Shown here: positions 46,181 to 55,596 of the stretch, piece by piece
How the letters are laid out: each line of letters opens with the position of its first letter
Numbering within the stretch: the first letter of the stretch is position 1
Assembly (NCBI GenBank): GCA_944390805.1
Contig: CALXQW010000007.1
Location: 1 to 61,304, forward strand
From: an uncultured Opitutales bacterium
GTDB lineage: Bacteria; Verrucomicrobiota; Verrucomicrobiia; Opitutales; Intestinicryptomonadaceae
Reading direction: 5' to 3'
Length of the DNA stretch: 61,304 nt
Position numbers and translations under genes: made by a program
Notes under the pieces: generated by a model
Told to the model about the DNA's origin: nothing
Database searches by the model: none
Seen by the model: only the letters and a program-made list of their open reading frames with translations

Positions 46181-46300
46181 ATGAAAGACACTCGGGACAA
46201 ACTTGCAAGACGCATGAAGACGGACAAATTCTTTGTCTTTGTGTATACGCTTGTAGCGATAATGTTCGTGCTGCAGTTTGTGATAATTTTTTCAATATAG
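46181..46300 (+). CDS. 39-residue single-helix membrane protein
   Basis: A short reading frame starting ATG at 46181 and stopping at TAG 46298-46300. It encodes a basic N-terminus (MKDTRDKLARRMKTDKFF) and one hydrophobic helix (VYTLVAIMFVLQFVIIF). The stop lies 30 bases before thyA, on the same strand, suggesting co-transcription. The distribution of charged and hydrophobic residues is that of a real small membrane protein. No known family is recognised, and there is only a distant AGG as ribosome-binding site. Confidence 0.6.
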   Translation: MKDTRDKLARRMKTDKFFVFVYTLVAIMFVLQFVIIFSI

Positions 46301-46330
46301 GCAAAGGGCGGGCGTCCGACAATAAAGAAG

Positions 46331-47128
46331 ATGAAAGAATACCTCGATTTACTCAGACTTGTCATGGAAAATGGACGCGACCGCTCCGATAGAACCGGCG
46401 TTGGAACGCGTGGAATATTCGGCGCTCAGGCCCGTTTTGACCTGTCAGAGCACTTCCCTTTGCTGACAACAAAAAAGCTGCATACCCGCTCTATATTTCA
46501 CGAGCTGCTCTGGTTTCTGAGGGGAGATACAAACATAAAATATCTGCACGACAACGGGGTTACCATATGGGACGAATGGGCAGACTCCAACGGCGATCTG
46601 GGGCGAGTATACGGTGCCCAATGGAGGGATTGGCGCACTTCTGACGGCAGGAGCATAGACCAGATAGGCAGACTTGTTGATGGAATAAAGAAAGATCCAT
46701 TCGGGCGCAGGCACATAGTTTGCGCATGGAATCCTGGCGAGATAGACAATATGGCGTTGCCGCCCTGCCATGCGCTATTTCAGTTTTATGTAGATTCAGA
46801 CGGCGGATTGAGTTGCCAGCTTTACCAGCGCAGTGCGGATCTGTTTCTCGGGGTGCCGTTCAACATAGCTTCATACGCGCTTCTTACTGCTATGGTGGCG
46901 CAGGTATGCGGACTAAAGCCGAGGGAGTTTGTGCATACTTTTGGAGATTTACACATATACAAGAACCATTTTGAACAGGTTAAGTTGCAGCTTTCAAGGG
47001 AGCCTCGGGAACTGCCGAAGCTAAGGTTAAACCCGGAGAGAAAGAAGCTGGAAGACTTTGTTTACGAAGATATAGAGATTCTAGATTACAATCCTTATCC
47101 GTCTATAAAAGCGCCCATAGCCGTATGA
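46331..47128 (+). CDS. thyA: Thymidylate synthase
   Basis: A 265-residue enzyme converting dUMP to dTMP with methylene-tetrahydrofolate. Conserved blocks: [43 protein letters not shown], the catalytic Cys in [34 protein letters not shown] and [12 protein letters not shown]. Length is that of E. coli ThyA. A ribosome-binding site AAGAAG precedes the start. Its last codons overlap folA by 4 bases (ATGA), which couples the two enzymes of the folate cycle. Confidence 0.98.
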   Translation: MKEYLDLLRLVMENGRDRSDRTGVGTRGIFGAQARFDLSEHFPLLTTKKLHTRSIFHELLWFLRGDTNIKYLHDNGVTIWDEWADSNGDLGRVYGAQWRDWRTSDGRSIDQIGRLVDGIKKDPFGRRHIVCAWNPGEIDNMALPPCHALFQFYVDSDGGLSCQLYQRSADLFLGVPFNIASYALLTAMVAQVCGLKPREFVHTFGDLHIYKNHFEQVKLQLSREPRELPKLRLNPERKKLEDFVYEDIEILDYNPYPSIKAPIAV

Positions 47129-47607
47129 AGAAGTATCCATTTAAAGCAATAGCCGCCGTTGCGCTCAACAATGTGATTGGGCGTGGCATGGAAATTCCGT
47201 GGAAGATAAGCGAAGACTTCAGGTTTTTCAAAGAGACAACCATGGGCGGGGTGATAGTGTTTGGCAGAAAGACTTGGCAGAGCATAGGTTCAAAGCCGCT
47301 ACCAGGGCGCGAGAATGTTGTCATAAGCCGCACGCTGAAGAGTGCCGACGGGGCGAAGGTATTCTCAAGTCTGGAAGAGTTGAAATCGGCCTACGATGGA
47401 GATCCGCGGCAGATATGGATATGCGGCGGAGAACAGATATATTCTGCTGCCCTTCCGGATTGCGATGAGATATTTCTTTCTATAGTAAAGCGCACGGTTG
47501 AAGGAGACGTGTACTTCCCGGATATATCTAAGGACTTTGTGTTTGTAAAGAAACTCAAAGAGACGGATCTTTTCGATACGGACTTATATGTTAGAAAGCC
47601 TGAATAA
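47125..47607 (+). CDS. folA: Dihydrofolate reductase
   Basis: A 160-residue enzyme that regenerates tetrahydrofolate from the dihydrofolate produced by ThyA. Motifs: [21 protein letters not shown] (substrate and NADPH loop), the FFKETTMGG helix, [25 protein letters not shown], and [14 protein letters not shown]. It overlaps thyA by the 4-base ATGA. Confidence 0.97.
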   Translation: MKKYPFKAIAAVALNNVIGRGMEIPWKISEDFRFFKETTMGGVIVFGRKTWQSIGSKPLPGRENVVISRTLKSADGAKVFSSLEELKSAYDGDPRQIWICGGEQIYSAALPDCDEIFLSIVKRTVEGDVYFPDISKDFVFVKKLKETDLFDTDLYVRKPE

Positions 47608-47824
47608 GAGCTATCTGACAAATGCCGCACGCTTCAAACTAGAAAAATTTCCATTAATAAAAGAGATATTTTTACGATTCCCTAAAGAAACGCAGATAAA
47701 TAAATAGCATTATTTTGCTTGAATATTTTGTTTAAAAGTCCAGAAATATTGTTCATTGAGAATTGTTTGCAAAACGAAGAAAGAAACTAATGCAAGAATT
47801 CTCCAAGTAAAAAAAGGGAATAAA

Positions 47825-48226
47825 ATGGCTCTCAAAAAAACAAACAAAACCTCCGCTGTAAAAACAGCGGCCGCCCCTAAGAAGGCTGCCGCAAAGAAAT
47901 CCGATAAGAAGGCGGTCAAACAGCCTTCAAAGAAGGCCGAATGCGCGTCGAAGAAATGCGCAAATTCCGGAGCTCTGACAAGGGTATTTGTGAAGTTCGA
48001 CGCAGGCTGGGGAAATCAGCTTTACATACGCGGCAACGGCGGCGGCTTAAGCTGGGACAAAGGAGTGCTAATGCAGTGCGTCAATGACGACGAATGGCTC
48101 TGGGAAAAGAAAATCTCCGATCCTCAAGTATCGTTTAAGATTCTTCTCAACGATTCAGTATGGTCTAGCGGAGAGGATCTCGTAGTTCCCGTAGGCGAAA
48201 CTGCGTGGCTTACACCCAGCTTCTAA
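47825..48226 (+). CDS. Small protein with Lys/Ala-rich tail and carbohydrate-binding-like domain
   Basis: A 133-residue protein of no firm family. The ATG at 47825 is preceded by AAAGGGA. Residues 1-55 are a histone-H1-like tail of Lys and Ala (TAAAPKKAAAKKSDKKAVKQ), ending in two Cys. Residues about 60-133 form a beta-sandwich resembling starch-binding CBM48/CBM20-type domains: LYIRGNGGGLSWDKG, DEWLWEKKI, FKILLNDSVWSSGED. The tail has no export signal, so it is probably cytosolic. It may bind nucleic acid or glycogen; glgC is about 5 kb away. Both ideas are inference. Confidence 0.68.
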   Translation: MALKKTNKTSAVKTAAAPKKAAAKKSDKKAVKQPSKKAECASKKCANSGALTRVFVKFDAGWGNQLYIRGNGGGLSWDKGVLMQCVNDDEWLWEKKISDPQVSFKILLNDSVWSSGEDLVVPVGETAWLTPSF

Positions 48227-48260
48227 GCATATACCTCAAGAACTTTTCTGAAAAGAAACG

Positions 48261-48298
48261 GGCGCAAACTTCCCTAAACGGGTGTTTGTGCCTTTTTT
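48261..48298 (+). terminator. Terminator of the Lys-tailed protein gene
   Basis: 9-bp stem GGCGCAAAC/GTTTGTGCC (one G-U pair) with a 14-base loop, followed by six T residues, 34 bases after the stop. Confidence 0.8.
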
Positions 48299-48470
48299 AT
48301 ATCCGCACAATTTCCCACAGGAAATACCAGATTAAAGAAATAATATCAAAAGACGACCTATGCGGCATGTTTAAATCAAAAAGAGTTAAGTTGTAATTTA
48401 CGAGAAAGGATAGTTCTTTTAGGATATTTTTTATTTGAATAACGCAGACTGCGGGATTTAATTTTTGGAT

Positions 48471-49352
48471 ATGATGATATTTCGGAAAGTCGCGATACTC
48501 GGAGCCGGTTTGTTGGGTGCGTCTTTGGGCGGGGCGCTAAAGAAATTCGGCGCGGCGCAGACGGTAGATGTGTGGTCGAGAAGCAAGTCCACCCGCGATA
48601 AATGCGCAGCCAAGCCCTGGTGCGACAACGTTTCCGAAACTCCCGCCCTATGCGTGCAAGATGCCGACCTTGTTGTGCTGTGCGCCACAATAAGCGCAAT
48701 AGAAGAGCATATGAAGTTAATATCTTCCGCAGTAAAGCCTGGTTCAATAATAACCGATGTTGGAAGTACAAAGGCGTGGCTATGCAAGGCAGGCGAGAAT
48801 GTTTTTAAGAATTCAGGCGGAATTTTTGTAGGCTCTCACCCAATGGCAGGCTCGGATAAATCTGGGCCGGATTACGCAGATGCAGATCTATTTGTTGGTA
48901 GGCCGTGCTTCATAGCAGTAAAAAGCGGCGCTGACGCTAAAACGCTGGAAGCGGCAGGAAAGTTAAAGATGTTGTGGGAGTCGGTAGGATCGGTAGTAAG
49001 AATTGTAGATCCCCGCCTGCACGACAGAATAGTTGCGCGCATAAGCCATCTGCCGCACATACTTGCAGCAAATCTGTCCGCTCTAACCGGAGAACAAAAA
49101 GACAGCGCCGACTTGGCTTTTGCCGCGTCTTCCGGGTTCAAAGATACAACGAGGGTTGCCGGCGGAAACCCCGAAATATGGAAGAGCATAATATCCACAA
49201 ACAAAGATGAAATTGTCTGCGCGCTCTCCGATTACGCCGAAAAGCTCGGGCAATTCATAGAGGCGCTAAAGGTTTCCGACTTTGAAAAGACAACCGCTGT
49301 TCTGGAAGCCGGCCGCCTATTTAGAAATTCTCTGGACTCTCAGGAAAGATGA
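48471..49352 (+). CDS. tyrA: Prephenate dehydrogenase
   Basis: A 293-residue NAD(P)-dependent enzyme of tyrosine synthesis, oxidising prephenate to 4-hydroxyphenylpyruvate. The dinucleotide-binding motif AILGAGLLGASLGG is at the N-terminus, ITDVGSTKA closes the Rossmann part, and SHPMAGSDKSGP has the catalytic His. The C-terminal half is helical as in the family (DRIVARISHLPHILA). The ATG at 48471 is used rather than the TTG at 48465. It overlaps the aroA-cmk fusion by 4 bases (ATGA), so the two are translationally coupled. Confidence 0.92.
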   Translation: MMIFRKVAILGAGLLGASLGGALKKFGAAQTVDVWSRSKSTRDKCAAKPWCDNVSETPALCVQDADLVVLCATISAIEEHMKLISSAVKPGSIITDVGSTKAWLCKAGENVFKNSGGIFVGSHPMAGSDKSGPDYADADLFVGRPCFIAVKSGADAKTLEAAGKLKMLWESVGSVVRIVDPRLHDRIVARISHLPHILAANLSALTGEQKDSADLAFAASSGFKDTTRVAGGNPEIWKSIISTNKDEIVCALSDYAEKLGQFIEALKVSDFEKTTAVLEAGRLFRNSLDSQER

Positions 49353-51361
49353 CTTCAAGCAAAGATATAAAACCTTTTTCAAAACCCGCGTGTGCGTCTA
49401 TAACGCTTCCGGGCTCAAAGAGCATAACCAACCGCGCAATGATTCTTGCGGCTGTTTCGGGTGGAGAGCTTGAGATAAAAAACGCGCTGTTTTCAAGGGA
49501 TACAATAATTATGGCCGACTGTCTAAAGAGGCTCGGCTATGCGGTAGATTCCGACAGAGACAGCCGCAGCATAAACATATCCGCGCGCGGTCAGACTGTT
49601 CCGAACCAGCAGGCGGAACTGTTTGTTGGAAATGCCGGCACGGCAGCCCGCTTTGTGACGGCACTATGTGCGGCAAATAAAGGCGGGGAATATTTTTTCG
49701 ACTCCGACGAGGCAATGTACAAGCGTCCGATTAAGGGGCTGATAGACGCGCTAAGGCAGCAGGGATCTGAATTTGAATTTGTTGGAAAGCGCGATTGTTT
49801 TCCGTTCAAGATGCGCGCTGGTGGATTATCTGGCGGAGAGGTACAGATAGATGCGTCGGCATCGAGCCAGTTGTTGTCGGCGCTGTTGATGGCGTCTCCT
49901 CTTGCCGAGAAAAAGACAAAGGTCATGCTTTCTTCCGGAACGGTATCCCGCCCGTTTGTCGAAATGACGCTAAATATGATGGTGGACTTTGGCTTTCAAT
50001 GCAAGAAACTGCCAGACGGCTCATTCGAAATTGGGACAAAGCTGCCCGACACAAAGAGGAAGGCATATTTTGTAGAGCCCGACGCAACCGCGGCCAGCTA
50101 TTTTGCAATTTTGCCGGCGCTTACCGGAGGCGCAATACTGCTTGAGGATTTTGCAAACTGCACACTCCAGGGCGATTTGAAATTTCTCGACATCTTGGAA
50201 GAGTGCGGACTTGTAAAGATACATAAGGTTACAGGCGGAGCACTTGCTGTAAAAGCCGAAGATCTGGGTGATAAAGATCTAAAATCCATAAATTTCTCCG
50301 ACATCTCCGATACTTTTCTAACGCTTGCCGCGGCCTCTGCGGCGCTCAAGGAAAAAATAAAGATAGAGGGGATATCGCATACGCGCGCACAAGAGACAGA
50401 CAGGGTATCCGCAATGGCAAACGAGCTTAAGAAAGTTTGCCAAGAAGTTTCCGAGGGCGAAGACTACCTTGAGATATCGCCTTGGGAAGATACAGGCAAA
50501 GCCTTGGAGAATTTGAATGGGCCAGTTGACATAAAGACATATGCCGACCACAGAATTGCCATGAGTTTTGGCATACTTGGAAGCGCCGATATTTTTCATA
50601 CAGGCAGGCCGTGGATAAGGATAGAAGATCCTCAATGTGTATCAAAGACATGGGAGAACTTCTTTGACATTTTAGATTCAGCAAGAGAGTCTTCGGAGAA
50701 ATTCAGGATAGTGGCTGTAGATGGCGGAGCTGCCGTGGGGAAATCGAGCGTATCAAAGGCGGTATCAAAGATGCTGAATTTGATGCATGTGGACACCGGA
50801 TCCCATTACAGAACGCTTACATTTGCCCTTATAGAGGCAAACTTAGCCGATGCCGACGAGGTTAAGGCGGCGGAGTTCCTATCGAGGATAGAACTTGGAA
50901 CATCTTTTGATAAGGCTAACTCATATTCCGCGAGAATGACGCTTGGCGGCAGGCTTGTAAGAGACGAAGATTTGCGCACAAAGGCCGTAAACGAGAGGGT
51001 ATCTATATTTGCCTCAATGCCTGCGGTGAGAAATTTCTTGAAAGATTATCAGAGGAGCATGGCAGGCTACGCTAAGGAACACGGTTTCTCCGGGTTGATA
51101 ATGGAGGGGCGAGACATAGGTTCCGTAATATTTCCCGATGCCGATGTAAGGATATTTCTTGACGCCGACGAGCAAACTCGGGCGCAGCGCAGGGCAAAGG
51201 AGGGAATATCGGACTCCATTGCCGCGCGCGACCACATGGACAAGTCTCGCAAGACCGCCCCGCTTGTATGTCCGCAGGGAGCAACTCTAATAGACACTTC
51301 AAACCTTACGAAAGACGACGTCATAGCAAGGACGGCCGCCGAGATATGCAAAGCAATATAG
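49349..51361 (+). CDS. AroA-Cmk fusion: EPSP synthase plus cytidylate kinase
   Basis: A 670-residue two-enzyme protein. Residues 1-440 are 3-phosphoshikimate 1-carboxyvinyltransferase: LPGSKSITNRAM, GNAGTAARF, RPIKGLIDAL, TYADHRIAMSFGI. After a short linker, residues about 450-670 are cytidylate kinase: P-loop AVDGGAAVGKSSVSK (about 455-469), VDTGSHYR, GLIMEGRDIGSVIFPDADVRIFLDA. Both parts keep their catalytic motifs, so both should be active: shikimate pathway and CMP/dCMP phosphorylation. The frame is continuous with no internal stop. It sits between tyrA (4-base overlap) and plsC (12-base gap). Separate genes in tandem are more usual. Confidence 0.94.
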   Translation: MTSSKDIKPFSKPACASITLPGSKSITNRAMILAAVSGGELEIKNALFSRDTIIMADCLKRLGYAVDSDRDSRSINISARGQTVPNQQAELFVGNAGTAARFVTALCAANKGGEYFFDSDEAMYKRPIKGLIDALRQQGSEFEFVGKRDCFPFKMRAGGLSGGEVQIDASASSQLLSALLMASPLAEKKTKVMLSSGTVSRPFVEMTLNMMVDFGFQCKKLPDGSFEIGTKLPDTKRKAYFVEPDATAASYFAILPALTGGAILLEDFANCTLQGDLKFLDILEECGLVKIHKVTGGALAVKAEDLGDKDLKSINFSDISDTFLTLAAASAALKEKIKIEGISHTRAQETDRVSAMANELKKVCQEVSEGEDYLEISPWEDTGKALENLNGPVDIKTYADHRIAMSFGILGSADIFHTGRPWIRIEDPQCVSKTWENFFDILDSARESSEKFRIVAVDGGAAVGKSSVSKAVSKMLNLMHVDTGSHYRTLTFALIEANLADADEVKAAEFLSRIELGTSFDKANSYSARMTLGGRLVRDEDLRTKAVNERVSIFASMPAVRNFLKDYQRSMAGYAKEHGFSGLIMEGRDIGSVIFPDADVRIFLDADEQTRAQRRAKEGISDSIAARDHMDKSRKTAPLVCPQGATLIDTSNLTKDDVIARTAAEICKAI

Positions 51362-51373
51362 ATACGCCACACT

Positions 51374-52048
51374 ATGCGCCATTCTAAAGTAAGATTCGTA
51401 ACTCTTGGGAAAAACAGGTTTATCTATGCGGCGTCGTGGCATGCGGCATTGAGCCTATGCGATTTATTCGGTAGAATAGAACTTTACGGAGAGGAAAATG
51501 TTCCTGAGGGTCCGTGCATAATTGTGGGCAACCATGTAAGTTTCTTGGATCCTCCAGCTATGGCATTTTTTCACGATACCCCTCTTTGCGTCATAGCCAG
51601 GGATACTCTCATGAAAAGTGGCTTTTGGAAAAAGTATTTTACCGCGCTCAATGCAATACCAATTCAGCGCGATGGCGAGGGAAGCGGGAATCTTGGTGCA
51701 TTCAAAAAAGTCTTGTCAAACATCAAGAAGGGAATGGGCGTGATAATATTTCCGGAGGGAACGCGCTCAGAGACGGGAGAGCTTCTGCCAGGCAAGGCTG
51801 GAGCTGGTTTAATTGCGATAAAGGCAAATGTTCCAATACTGCCCATACGCAGTTTTGGATTTTGCGAGGTTCTTCCAAAGAGCAACGTTCTAAGCGCCGG
51901 AGCCCGCATTTGCCTGGTTGCTGGCAAGCCTATAAGCCTAAAGGAAATAGACCCAGGAAAGGGCTGCAAAGACCGCGAGCAGCGCGTTGTTGACGCAATA
52001 ATGGAAAGAATAGCAAGCATAAAGCAGCCGCGCATAAACGAGGTCTGA
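51374..52048 (+). CDS. plsC: 1-acyl-glycerol-3-phosphate acyltransferase
   Basis: A 224-residue membrane-associated enzyme that adds the second acyl chain to lysophosphatidate. The HX4D motif is NHVSFLD (about residue 56) and the substrate-binding block is FPEGTRSETGELLPGKAGAG; LPI and SFGFCEVLP follow. It closes the tyrA-aroA/cmk operon. The cmk-plsC order is common in bacteria and supports a natural cmk domain in the fusion upstream. Confidence 0.93.
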   Translation: MRHSKVRFVTLGKNRFIYAASWHAALSLCDLFGRIELYGEENVPEGPCIIVGNHVSFLDPPAMAFFHDTPLCVIARDTLMKSGFWKKYFTALNAIPIQRDGEGSGNLGAFKKVLSNIKKGMGVIIFPEGTRSETGELLPGKAGAGLIAIKANVPILPIRSFGFCEVLPKSNVLSAGARICLVAGKPISLKEIDPGKGCKDREQRVVDAIMERIASIKQPRINEV

Positions 52049-52285
52049 TAAGATCAAAAAAAATAGCCCGCCGCCCTATTTTAAATTTACGCAAAAATTG
52101 CAAAGCCGCGTGGAAAAGACTCTTTATGCTTATTGGGGAAATATTCCAGACCTTCAGCGAAATTTACGCCATCAATAAAATTTTAAGATCTTCTTTAAGA
52201 TTTAACTGGAACATCAAATATGCCTAAATAGTCTCAATTTGTAGGAATAGCTAATAAGAAGATTTATACAACTTGTAAAAAGACC

Positions 52286-52786
52286 ATGGAAACAGCAACT
52301 CAGATTCTTGCGATATGCATTATGACAATTATCTTTATTACGGCTTTTGCCGGAGTTGTAGTTCCGGTTTTGCCCGGCCCGTCTATTGCGGCAGCCGGAG
52401 TTCTGGCTTACAAGCTGATATTTCCAGAGGGATCCATAAGCTGGAATTTTGTAATAATAGCATGCGCGGCAGCAATATTTGCACAGATAGCAGATTTCTT
52501 TTTCTCGTGGATTGGAGCAAAACGATATGGAGCCTCATGGGGAGGAGTACTTGGAAGCTTTGTAGGGCTGATAGTTGGAATTTTGTTAAGCCCAACTATA
52601 ATAATGCTCTTCTTAGCGCCTATAGCCGGAGCTATAATAGGAGAACTTGCCACTGGAAAAAATGTCCGCTCGAGCATAAAAGCCGGCTGGGGAACATTTC
52701 TCGGCACAATGTTTGCCACTGCCATAAAATTTGCAATAGTAATAAGCACGGCTTTCGCCTTCTATGCAGCATTGCTTATTAAATAA
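52286..52786 (+). CDS. DUF456 family membrane protein
   Basis: A 166-residue protein with four or five membrane helices. Gly-rich pairs at VVPVLPGPSIAAAGV, SWGGVLGSFVGLIVGILLSPT and APIAGAIIGELATGKNV match the internally repeated Gly motifs of DUF456 proteins. Function is unknown. It starts 237 bases after plsC, so it is probably transcribed separately. A larger open frame at 52315 in another phase is a shadow. Confidence 0.85.
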   Translation: METATQILAICIMTIIFITAFAGVVVPVLPGPSIAAAGVLAYKLIFPEGSISWNFVIIACAAAIFAQIADFFFSWIGAKRYGASWGGVLGSFVGLIVGILLSPTIIMLFLAPIAGAIIGELATGKNVRSSIKAGWGTFLGTMFATAIKFAIVISTAFAFYAALLIK

Positions 52787-52838
52787 ATTGCAAGAAATAT
52801 GTGCGTAAAATTCCGAAAGCCATACACAGTTCAGGCAT

Positions 52839-52866
52839 AAAAAAGGGCGGAGAGTTTTCTCCGCCC
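52839..52866 (-). terminator. Terminator of glgC, possibly bidirectional
   Basis: Perfect 9-bp stem GGGCGGAGA/TCTCCGCCC with a 4-base GTTT loop. On the reverse strand it is followed by six T residues. On the forward strand CAAGTTTTA follows, so it may also stop the DUF456 transcript. Confidence 0.88.
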
Positions 52867-52923
52867 CAAGTTTTATAAATATAACATTAAAATCTGTACC
52901 GGTGTGGCAGATGGAACAATCTG

Positions 52924-54210
52924 CTAAACAACTGTATTGTTAGGAATGACCGCGTTCTTATTTACAATTATTATTCCGTCGCGCAGATTGATGTTGTTGC
53001 CCTCCCAGCCGTCGGGCTTGCCGTCTGGAGAGATGCGCACATTGTTGCCAATGCGCGCGTTTTTGTCTATGATGGCATTGCGTATGTCGCAGTTTTTGCC
53101 TATGCCGATCTTAGGAGTGCCGTCTTTCTTGCAATCTGCCTGCTCCTCCTCCGTCTCAAAGAAGTCTGCACCCATCATAATTACATTATCAAGCCTGGTT
53201 CCGCTGCGTATTATGGAACGAACCCCTATAACACTTCTGTTAAGATCGGCATCTTGTATTATACAGCCGTCCGAAATGTTGCACCTGTTGATTCTTGTGT
53301 TGTGAATCTTTGCTCCAGGAAGAAACCTGGAGTGCGTGTAGACAACCTTGTTCTGATCGTAAAAATTAAATGGCGGAACATCGTCGGTAAGAGCCAAATT
53401 TGCCTCAAAGAAAGAACTTATTGTGCCTATGTCCTCCCAGTAACCGTTAAATATGTACGCACCAAGTTTGCGCTTACCAAGCAACCCAGGTATTATCTCT
53501 TTGCCAAAGTCCATCTCCGACCCCGACATGGCTTCCTCCATAACCTTTGCGCTAAAAACATATATGCCCATAGATGCAAGGCAATATTCGGAGTTTTTGT
53601 CTGGCAACCTCTCCCTGATTTTCTCGCCAACAACCAGAGAATCTATTAGGGCCGGATCCTTTGGCTTCTCGGCAAAACGAAGTATATTTAAGTCATCATC
53701 AACCTGCATCACACCAAGATCGCTGACAACGCTCTTTGGCATGGGCTTGGCTGCTATAGTGACGTCTGCGCCACTTTCCACATGCCTTCTTATCAGATGG
53801 TGGAAATTCATCTGGTAGAGCTGGTCTCCCGAAAGGATGAGGAAGAGGGCGTCGTCTCCATGCCGCTCAAAGTGATTCATATTTTTCCTGACGGCATCTG
53901 CAGTACCTTGATACCAATTTCCACCAGTTTCAGTCTGCTCGGCAGCAAGTATGTCTACAAACCCGCCACCGAAAGAGTCGAATTTATAAGTCTGCTGAAT
54001 ATGCTTGTGCAAGCTCGCCGTGTTGAACTGGCTCAAAAGATAGATTCTATCCAAACCGGAGTTTAGGCAGTTGCTAATCGGGATATCCACCAGCCTGTAC
54101 TTTCCGGCCAGAGGAACAGCCGGCTTGCAGCGGCTCTTTGTAAGAGGATAAAGCCTTGTGCCTCTGCCTCCCCCCATGATGATACTTATCACCTTATGCA
54201 TATTTACCAT
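52924..54210 (-). CDS. glgC: Glucose-1-phosphate adenylyltransferase
   Basis: A 428-residue enzyme making ADP-glucose for glycogen. The nucleotidyltransferase signature IIMGGGRGTRLYPLTKSRCKP is at residues 9-29. GGNWYQGTADAVRKN, LILSGDQLYQMN, SDLGVMQVD, FAEKP and GYWEDIGTISSF follow, and the C-terminal left-handed helix (DCDIRNAIIDKNARIGNNV-like spacing) is present. The ATG at 54210 is used because AAGGG lies 8 bases upstream; an ATG at 54201 is the alternative. No glgA or glgB is adjacent. Confidence 0.95.
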   Translation of the reverse strand: MVNMHKVISIIMGGGRGTRLYPLTKSRCKPAVPLAGKYRLVDIPISNCLNSGLDRIYLLSQFNTASLHKHIQQTYKFDSFGGGFVDILAAEQTETGGNWYQGTADAVRKNMNHFERHGDDALFLILSGDQLYQMNFHHLIRRHVESGADVTIAAKPMPKSVVSDLGVMQVDDDLNILRFAEKPKDPALIDSLVVGEKIRERLPDKNSEYCLASMGIYVFSAKVMEEAMSGSEMDFGKEIIPGLLGKRKLGAYIFNGYWEDIGTISSFFEANLALTDDVPPFNFYDQNKVVYTHSRFLPGAKIHNTRINRCNISDGCIIQDADLNRSVIGVRSIIRSGTRLDNVIMMGADFFETEEEQADCKKDGTPKIGIGKNCDIRNAIIDKNARIGNNVRISPDGKPDGWEGNNINLRDGIIIVNKNAVIPNNTVV

Positions 54211-54384
54211 ATATTAGCCCTTCACTTAATTTTGACGAAGCATAAATCTGCGTGCCATGTAAATCAACAATTGTTTTTAGTTCTTGCCAAGAAAAAACAT
54301 TTTTAAAACGCTACTCAAACAAAGAGCAAAGATGAGCAAAAAGATGTTGCAAAATCTTCGCCAAGAGATGAATCTTGCCTGCTT

Positions 54385-55563
54385 ATGGAATCCATCAGGC
54401 AATTTGCGCAAAATGCCGACAAATTTATCGGCGAAGAAGACCTAAAATATAAGCTCGAAAAGGGGCAGAAGCTCAGGGTAAAACTCGGAGTAGACCCAAC
54501 AAGGCCAGATTTGACCTTCGGGCACATGGTGGTATTCAACAAGCTCCGCCAGTTTCAGGACATGGGGCACCAGGCCGTGCTTATAATAGGAGACTACACC
54601 GCCTGCATAGGCGATCCTTCCGGCAGAAGCGCCTTGCGCCCTGTACTGACCCCACAGGAGGTAAAGGAGAACGCAAAGACTTATCTTTCCCAGGCGTTTA
54701 AGGTTCTCGACGAGAGCAAGACGGAGATCCACTACAACAGCGAATGGTTCGGAAAGATGACTTTTGGAGACCTTCTGGATTTGTCCAGAAAGATGACGGT
54801 AGCCAGAATGTTAGAGAGGGACGATTTCGCAAAGCGATACGCCTCAAAGACGCCAATTTCCATAGTTGAGTTTCTGTATCCATTAATTCAAGGGTACGAT
54901 TCCGTCATGGTGAAGTCCGATGTTGAGCTTGGCGGTACAGACCAGCTGTTCAACAATCTTGTAGGGCGCGATTTGCAGCTTCAGGCAGGATTTGAGCGCG
55001 GTCAGGCGGTGCTTACAATGCCTCTGCTTGTTGGGCTGGACGGAGTAAAGAAGATGTCCAAGAGCTACGGCAACTACATAGCCTTCAACGACACTCCGCG
55101 CGATATGTTCGGCAAGATAATGTCCATAGGAGACGACACTATGTGGAAGTACTACCAGTATCTTTTGCTTTATTCTCCAGAGGCCATTGCCGGGCTGAAA
55201 TTGGAACACCCAATGGCGTGCAAGAAGAATCTTGCAAGGTTGCTGCTTGCGAAATTCTTCGGAGAGCAATGCGCTGCGGCTGAGGCCGACAATTTTGAGA
55301 AGGTTTTCTCAAAGAGGGAGCTTCCAGACGAAATGCCGGAATTTGATTTCGACTCTCTCACAGGCGGCAGCCAGCCTACGCTTGTAAACATAATGGCAGC
55401 TACAAAGCTCTTTCCTAGCAAGGGAGAGATTAAGCGCCTTGTTGAGCAGGGAGGCGTAAAGATTGATTCCCAGAAGGTTTCAGACGCCATGCTAAAAATC
55501 TCAAAGCCAGAAAAGCCAATTGTAATACAAGCAGGAAAGCGCATATTCTTCAGGCTGAAGTAG
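54385..55563 (+). CDS. tyrS: Tyrosyl-tRNA synthetase
   Basis: A 392-residue class I synthetase that charges tRNA-Tyr. KLGVDPTRPDLTFGHMVVFN is the HIGH region, in which the first His is Thr (TFGH). The KMSKS motif is intact (KKMSKSYGN), as are the tyrosine-binding VELGGTDQLFN and GDYTACIGDPSGRS. A C-terminal S4-like domain (GEIKRLVEQGGVKIDSQKV) binds tRNA. No T-box leader was seen upstream. Confidence 0.93.
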   Translation: MESIRQFAQNADKFIGEEDLKYKLEKGQKLRVKLGVDPTRPDLTFGHMVVFNKLRQFQDMGHQAVLIIGDYTACIGDPSGRSALRPVLTPQEVKENAKTYLSQAFKVLDESKTEIHYNSEWFGKMTFGDLLDLSRKMTVARMLERDDFAKRYASKTPISIVEFLYPLIQGYDSVMVKSDVELGGTDQLFNNLVGRDLQLQAGFERGQAVLTMPLLVGLDGVKKMSKSYGNYIAFNDTPRDMFGKIMSIGDDTMWKYYQYLLLYSPEAIAGLKLEHPMACKKNLARLLLAKFFGEQCAAAEADNFEKVFSKRELPDEMPEFDFDSLTGGSQPTLVNIMAATKLFPSKGEIKRLVEQGGVKIDSQKVSDAMLKISKPEKPIVIQAGKRIFFRLK

Positions 55564-55596
55564 AATAATTTTTAAAGAATAAAGGCGCGAGGAAAA

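Noticed and set aside
52126..52227. 33-codon frame (MLIGEIFQTFSEIY) between plsC and the DUF456 gene
   Set aside because: No ribosome-binding site, frame is also open upstream without a start, and composition is ordinary for AT-rich DNA.
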